Shown here: one piece after another, positions 58,301-64,000 of the stretch | Numbering within the stretch: the first letter of the stretch is position 1 | Layout of the letters: each line of letters starts with the position of its first letter | Assembly: GCF_000003605.2 (NCBI RefSeq) | Contig: NW_003116453.1 | Location: forward strand, 789,683 to 853,682 | DNA: 64,000 bases | Source of the DNA: Saccoglossus kowalevskii | Lineage: Eukaryota; Hemichordata; Enteropneusta; Harrimaniidae | Direction of reading: 5' to 3' | Program-made: the position numbers and the translations under genes | The notes under the pieces: generated by a model | What the model was told of the DNA's origin: nothing | The model's input: the letters and a program-made list of their open reading frames with translations, nothing else | Database searches by the model: none

Positions 58301-60530
58301 CATCTCTTTAAATTATCTTTGATGAATTTCACTACAAAAATATCGAATTAACAAAAAGCTACAATAAATACTCGTGGTAGAAGTCGAACACTTGAGAATT
58401 TTTGCTTTAACTATGTAGCTAATGACTTCATACGTCATCGAGTACCATGATGTCAGTATTCGTACGTTACCAAAGCTGAAAAAAACTGTCCAAGGCCCGT
58501 GTCGGGACTACCCGTTCCTGTAAAACTAGTGATACTGTTAGCGATTTTATCCATGAAATGTATTATAATTTATACAACATATCGCGGCAGTTCCATGTAA
58601 AAAGTTCCATGGTAACAATGCATTCCCGAATCCGTGCATATATTGATGACCCCATATGTGGCCGTAAAATAGTTTGTGATTCTCGTCCTAGAGACAATTT
58701 AAAAATGATGTGGTGACGAGGTGTTAATATTTTTTTTTTTTATTTAATACCATATTGTTTATTGTTATTGGTATTTACAATATAGTGACAAATAATTATT
58801 GATATGATTTATTGAGTAATGAATAAATGACGTGTGCGATCATGACGCGATGCAAAATCTTTCTGTTGTGTTGCCTTATATAGTCATAATGATCGCATAA
58901 GGAAAACAGTAATTGTGTTCAAGAAGGGCAATTATGTGAAATGAGACAGGAAATTATATGATGTCTTGAATAATCGTTCAATACACGGAGAATACGATTC
59001 CTGTAGTTGACTGCGTTTGAAAGCCGCAAAAATAACAAGATATATATTGGATAAAAACGAGTGCCGATTTCGCATATTCCTATATTATCTGATTTATTAT
59101 ACTCGTTGTGTAAAAATTATATATTGTTTCACTCCAAAGGTTCGGAACAAATCACGAAACACTCGTTCAATAAATGTAACACTGTGTCAGCCAGTCGTGG
59201 TATGTCTTTTAATACTAGTATCAGTATCAGTGTTATTGACAAAAGCGGCCACGTGATCGAAATTCCGTGTTTTGACACACAGTTTCACTCCATACTCCGC
59301 TCGTTTTTCCCTTTTGAAATAATAATGGCCATATCAAGAATTATCGTTCCTTCCCTTCCTTCTATTCCTTCCATGCGTTTTCATACAAGGAACCTCTCAT
59401 TTTTCTAATCATAGGACGAATGTGTTGTACTCAAGCCAAAACAGGGACTAATATTATCTCTTGAGAAAGGCATAATGTAAAAGTACGGTAAAAATCATTC
59501 TTTTTATTCGTTTTGTTACGATATTGCACAGTACAATGACACACATAAATTCACATAGCATATACAACCGAGGACAACATAGCATGACCATTTTTCACTG
59601 GTTGAACATTAACTGCGATTGACGCCGTGCACAGATAATCGTAGACAGAGCGTACATGCGTCCCCAGTTTCACAACGTACATAACATGAACACGATGTTG
59701 TGGTTTTGGTTGTATTTCGATGCAAGTTTGACTTTTCAAAAAGCTGTGTGGGCGAGAGTGAACCTAGTCGGCATGATCACAGGGTTACTCGTTAAATATA
59801 CATGTATCCATTCGATATTACACTAATATAAGTCCACGTTTCTTTGAATATATCGAAATAATATGGTGACAAATGAAATACTATTATTTGAAAATGTTGC
59901 CTCTTAGCTACAATAAGCATGTACGTATAACTTTAATATTACATTGTTGTAACAATTTTACAACTTATAATACTTGCTAATGATTGAAAGTCAGCGTGGT
60001 ATACAAATTGAAGTGACAGGGATTGTGGATCCAAAGAACAGATGCAATTACTTGCCTTGCATCGCCAGGGGCGAAGGGAGCCAGGAGAAGTCGTGGTTAT
60101 TATGAAAATAAAATAAAAAGTATGTACGAGAGCATGTTTGTGGCGTCAACGAAATATCCGCACAAATCTTGAATACTTTTCAGAGAGGCTAATAGATATA
60201 CAATCAGTGGTTCCGTTACACGGTAGTTGCATGACGTTGTCAGATAGTTTAATGCCGCCCGTTGTGTTTGTATCCGATGGAATGAACTGATATTTACAGG
60301 TCGATAAGTTCTATATCCGAAAACGTGAAATGCGTTAAGAAGGTTATAATTACTAACTAAACTACGCATTCAGCTGAGGTCACAATGAAATACACCCGCT
60401 GACGTCAGTGAAGCAATTACAATGCAGCCCATTGTGTCTGCGTTGAATGACGTGCTACGAGTTTTGAACATTGAAACACTAACATAAGCACGTAGTACAC
60501 CTGACGTCACTGTCACGTGACTTTGAGAAG
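55346..60530. other. Intergenic or 3' region of the minus-strand gene; no gene recognised
   Basis: Short open frames only. A minus-strand frame at 56956-57219 (MDELVNNFIVLSEPTGDSV...) is free of stops for 87 codons, with balanced composition, but matches nothing I know. A (TA)n run lies at about 56672-56690. Two stretches near 60245-60285 and 60410-60455 share GCCC.TTGTGT.TG and may be diverged copies of one repeat. Confidence 0.4.
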
Positions 60531-62918
60531 TTATATTTTTAGCATTTCTAGAATTTCTTTCGATGTTGGGCGTTTGATTGGTTCCGGTCGAGTGCAGAGC
60601 TCCACTACTTTGCGCAACTGAAAGAGACAATAAAAGTAACAAAGTCACTATCGGATATTTAAATGAGCCAACCTGACGTCAACTCCCATGCTGCATTTGG
60701 ATGTGATCAAATGTAATTGTAGTTCTATTGAGTAATATTCTACGCTTCACGTTTTAAGATTTTGCGTAGCTAGGTCTTTCACAAATATATTTACAATATA
60801 TAATTTTTTTTTCTTTTTCAAAAAATAAAAAATAATAATATAAATATACAGTTGAAAGTTAAAAATTGATCTGTTCACCATAATTAAATTGTCGCTGAGC
60901 GGTTAAATTGCATGATGGGTAATGTCATAGTACAGCAACTTGATCGGATTCACCAGTCACCTTTTGAACGCCATCATTTTTTCCCACCAAAATGTTGGTT
61001 CAACCGTTTGTCTATTTTTATCTTTGTCTTGATAATCATTTTGATAATTTTGGATCAAATGAACATTATTTCCTATTGATTACAAATCTTGAAAACAAAT
61101 TTGAAAAAAACAACAATGATGTAGTAAATATCATTATATAATGACAATAATGGAGATTGGGACTTAAAGCGGGAGGGTCGCCACCTGCGCACGCGCGGTA
61201 GACGCTTGTTTGTAAACAATGACACGCTATGGCCATTTAACGCATGCGCAGGTGATGACTCCCCCGCATTAAGGCTTAACAATCTTATTGATTCATATTG
61301 TTTTTTTTACTAACTATTGTGCACGTCATTGTACGTCATTTACTAATCCGTGTCGTTTGTGATTCGACTCATAACACATAATTTGTCTTAGTGTAAATTA
61401 TTTGTCGCATCTTTGTTACTCGCGCTGTCTTGGATTGTTCATTGCCACAGACTGTGTCACGATACCTTTTCGAGCATTAGGCGCTCCTCTTCTGTGTATT
61501 CTCTTTTCTTTCCCTCGGCTCCTTCGATACTCACAGTATCTGTAAACAAACGGAATATATTAAAGCGGGGGAGTCGTCACCTGCACATGCGTCAGATGGA
61601 CAAAGCGTGTCATTATTTACAAACAAACGTCTACTCAAGAGCTTTTGCGTTTTTAGCGTGTGTTGTTATCGTCGCTTGGGACTCCCGCGCGTGCGCAGGT
61701 GACGACCATCCCGCTTTAAAGTTACAGCACAACGAACTCAAATTCAAGCGCCGCAGCCGCGTTCGAAATTTGGCGTGAACAACGTTATTTTACACGTGAT
61801 TGTATGTGGAAATGAACCCATATCGAACACGATGCGTAACAACGACGGTAGAGCTTTATTGTAAGGAACATCTTGTCGATACACGGAATAACTACATGAA
61901 ATATGGAGAGCCAACTATCCACTATTTAAAAAATAAAATAAAAAGACAAAGTTGTGTAGTTTTTAAAATCAAATTGTCGTTACTCAAAAAAATTCAGTCG
62001 GAAATTTCAACAAACCCAGTTGGTTTCCGCTAAAATTCCACACAAATCTTAGGCTTGGTGGTTTATTAAATAAAGCAATATATAAATATGCAAACGTGCA
62101 AAAAGTTGTTTTCTAAATAAGGTGGATGCGGGGTGATACCAATTCACCTCATGGGGGTCACATGATGTGAGGTATCAACTGATCATCTCCCATAGTTATC
62201 ATATCTCGCGATATCATGTGATGAGACTATGACGTCAAAGAATTTGCTTAAAATTAGTATTGGTGGGGGTCACGTGAATAATGTACACATCTCACGAATA
62301 TTTCTAGGAAATATAGCGTCATTGAATCACGTGATTTCATCCCCACAAAAAAATTAAGTTTAAAAACAAGTTTACCCTTGTCACTGTCCTGCTTGTCGCT
62401 TTCGTTGCTGTGTGCGCTTGAAATACCACTAGACGCCTGTCGAAGTGCTTGCTTATGAGGCACGTCACTGCTGCAAAATTGTCAAAAAAAACAACGTTAG
62501 AGGCTAAGAGAAAATGACGATCAATTCGATAATGGATGTCTGTGCAATAACACGTACTGTAAATCGGGGTATAAAACCCGATGTTTCATAAACGATGTAA
62601 TACTGTCACGGAGTTCGATTTAATTGTAATTCCTACTCAACCGAAACTTTTTTGTATATATAGTATCGCACACAAACTGGTGTTCGATAAGTGTTTTAAT
62701 GCATTGAAGCTTATTGTGATTGCTCCACACAACCAGCAACCAACATGTACCTTTTTGTATGTAGCGACGCAATGACGACATCCTGGAAATTACTGCCCTC
62801 TGCGCTGTCATTTTCCAGTTCTCTTACACGAGCTTCCTGTTCGTCTTGGAGGTTAACTTCCTGTTGGTATACAGTGATCTTGTGTTGAGTGTGAAGGTCT
62901 ACTGCATGAGTTCTGAAT
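60531..62918 (-). CDS. Unidentified protein, C-terminal four exons (5' part outside window)
   Basis: Not recognised. Four minus-strand exons chain perfectly in phase: 62751-62918, 62376-62470, 61466-61539 and 60531-60617 (stop at 60531-60533). All have GT-AG borders, and the odd phases match at every junction, which is strong evidence for a real gene. The 141 residues start with a likely coiled coil (HTQHKITVYQQEVNLQDEQE, then ARVRELEND). A Ser-rich linker follows (SSGISSAHSNESDKQDSDK), then a charged helical part (KKREYTEEERLMLEKLRKVV), and the end CTRPEPIKRPTSKEILEMLK. The last piece looks like the end of a protein kinase domain (C..P.P.KRPT..EIL), but no kinase core precedes it, so that is probably chance. 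The acceptor of the second exon is a NAGNAG (GCAGCAG). Confidence 0.65.
61168..61268. mobile_element. TTAA-flanked MITE, copy 1 (piggyBac-type)
   Basis: 101-bp element between TTAA at 61164-61167 and 61269-61272. The terminal inverted repeats begin AGCGGGAGGGTCGCCACCTG and (right, complemented) TGCGGGGGAGTCATCACCTG. The core TTGTTTGTAAACAATGACAC is shared, inverted, with copy 2. TTAA duplication is the hallmark of piggyBac elements. It lies in an intron of the unidentified gene. Confidence 0.85.
61564..61715. mobile_element. TTAA-flanked MITE, copy 2 (piggyBac-type)
   Basis: 152-bp relative of copy 1 in the opposite orientation, between TTAA at 61560-61563 and 61716-61719. The ends begin AGCGGGGGAGTCGTCACCTG and (right, complemented) AGCGGGATGGTCGTCACCTG. 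It carries about 50 bp in the middle that copy 1 lacks. It lies 25 bp upstream, in coding sense, of the exon at 61466-61539. Confidence 0.85.
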
Positions 62919-62929
62919 CTGTAGTTCTC

Positions 62930-64000
62930 ACACTACAAATAAACTCCCAGTAGACAAAAATGCATTTCTCACACTACAACTATACATTCCCCATCGTTAA
63001 CAATGTACGGGACTCACATTACAATAAAAAAAAAAACCCATAAACGACAATATACTTGATGCAATTAAACTCCCATAGACAATGTGTAGGTCTCACACTA
63101 CAATTAAACACTCCAACGATAACAATATACATGACTCACACTACAATCAAATTCCCATAGACGACAATATAAATGACTGACATTACAAATAAACTCCCCG
63201 TAGATGAGATGCGCATGTCTCACACTACAATTAAATCCCCTATAGATAACATCATACAGGACTCACACTACAATCAAATTCCCCAAAGACGACAATGTAC
63301 AGCACTGACATTACAAATAAACTCCCCGTAGATGAGATGCGCATATCTCACACTACAATAAAATTCCCCATAGATAACATCATACAGGACTCACACTACA
63401 ATTAAATTCCCCATAGATAACATCATACAGGACTCACACTACAATCAAATTCCCCAAAGACGACAATGTACAGCACTGACATTACAAATAAACTCCCCGT
63501 AGATGAGATGCGCATATCTCACACTACAATACAATTCCCCATAGATGACATCATACAGGACTCACACTACAATCAAATTCCCCAAAGACGACAATGTACA
63601 GCACTGACATTACAAATAAACTCCCCGTAGATGAGATGCGCATATCTCACACTACAATAAAATTCCTCATAGATAACATCATACAGGACTCACACTACAA
63701 TAAAATTCCCCATAGATAACATCATACAGGACTCACACTACAATTAAATTCCCCACAGATAACATCATACAGGACTCACACTACAATCAAATTCCCCAAA
63801 GACGACAATGTACAGCACTGACATTACAAATAAACTCCCCGTAGATGAGATGCGCATATCTCACACTACAATAAAATTCCTCATAGATAACATCATACAG
63901 GACTCACACTACAATAAAATTCCCCATAGATAACATCAGACAGGACTCACACTACAATTAAATTCCCCATAGATAACATCATACAGGACTCACACTACAA
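62930..64000. repeat. 43-bp minisatellite with multi-unit periodicity
   Basis: Units of 42-43 bp sharing CTCACACTACAAT.AAATTCC. Three subtypes (CATAGATAACATCATACAGG, CAAAGACGACAATGTACAGC, and ATGAGATGCGCATATCTCAC) follow one another in recurrent orders. The AGCACTGACATTAC marker recurs at 63301, 63472, 63600 and 63814, steps of four, three and five units. The array runs past the window end and lies in an intron of the unidentified minus-strand gene. Confidence 0.95.

Noticed and set aside
59017-59408. Overlapping plus-strand frames of 79 and 115 codons
   Set aside because: No domain, no splice context, and composition like the surrounding AT-rich DNA.
60531-60617. Protein-kinase subdomain XI-like end (C..P.P.KRPT..EIL)
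   Set aside because: The preceding exons in the same frame are coiled coil and Ser-rich linker, with no kinase core, so the likeness is probably chance.
1-64000. CRISPR arrays, bacterial operons or integrated phage
   Set aside because: The tandem arrays are eukaryotic minisatellites without spacer structure, and all supported genes are spliced animal genes.

Overview
This is a 64 kb piece of an AT-rich nuclear genome from an invertebrate animal. The evidence is spliced genes with GT-AG introns, transformer-2 and ICE2 homologues, and three bursicon-family cystine-knot hormone genes, a family known from arthropods, molluscs, annelids and echinoderms but not from vertebrates. The phylum cannot be fixed from the sequence alone; a marine deuterostome or lophotrochozoan is a reasonable guess.

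Layout. (1) 1-10,638, minus strand: the 5' seven exons of an ICE2 (NARG2, little elongation complex subunit 2) homologue. Its introns are full of repeats: a 37-bp minisatellite, a TA-flanked MITE, a foldback element built of small tandem repeats, and several dispersed repeat families. (2) 10,639-11,092: a short divergent promoter shared with (3) 11,093-15,483, plus strand: a complete transformer-2 (tra2) splicing-factor gene. Its RRM-start exon is present twice in tandem, equal in length and phase and separated by a 39-nt intron, which looks like a mutually exclusive exon pair. A candidate poison exon and a GAA-rich tract (the kind of RNA Tra2 proteins bind) lie in and just after the gene. (4) 16.4-23.7 kb: mostly unrecognised DNA with dispersed repeats, an assembly gap and one broken unidentified coding fragment. 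(5) 23.7-53.1 kb, plus strand: a bursicon cluster, pburs-1, pburs-2 (partner of bursicon, beta type) and burs (alpha type), so both halves of the bursicon heterodimer are encoded within 30 kb. The cluster holds large minisatellites (20-, 21-, 38-, 118- and 45-bp units), a decayed mariner transposon and a LINE fragment. (6) 53.1-64 kb: mostly unrecognised DNA, then the last four exons of an unidentified minus-strand gene (60,531-62,918), a pair of TTAA-flanked MITEs in one of its introns, and a 43-bp minisatellite that runs off the window end.

Functionally, ICE2 (snRNA gene transcription) and Tra2 (splicing regulation) are two RNA-biogenesis genes fired from one housekeeping-type promoter. The burs and pburs products are expected to pair as a secreted neurohormone acting on an LGR-type receptor; the second pburs gene raises the possibility of alternative beta subunits. 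The most novel points are the duplicated tra2 RRM exon, the three-gene bursicon cluster, and an intronic block conserved between the two pburs paralogues.
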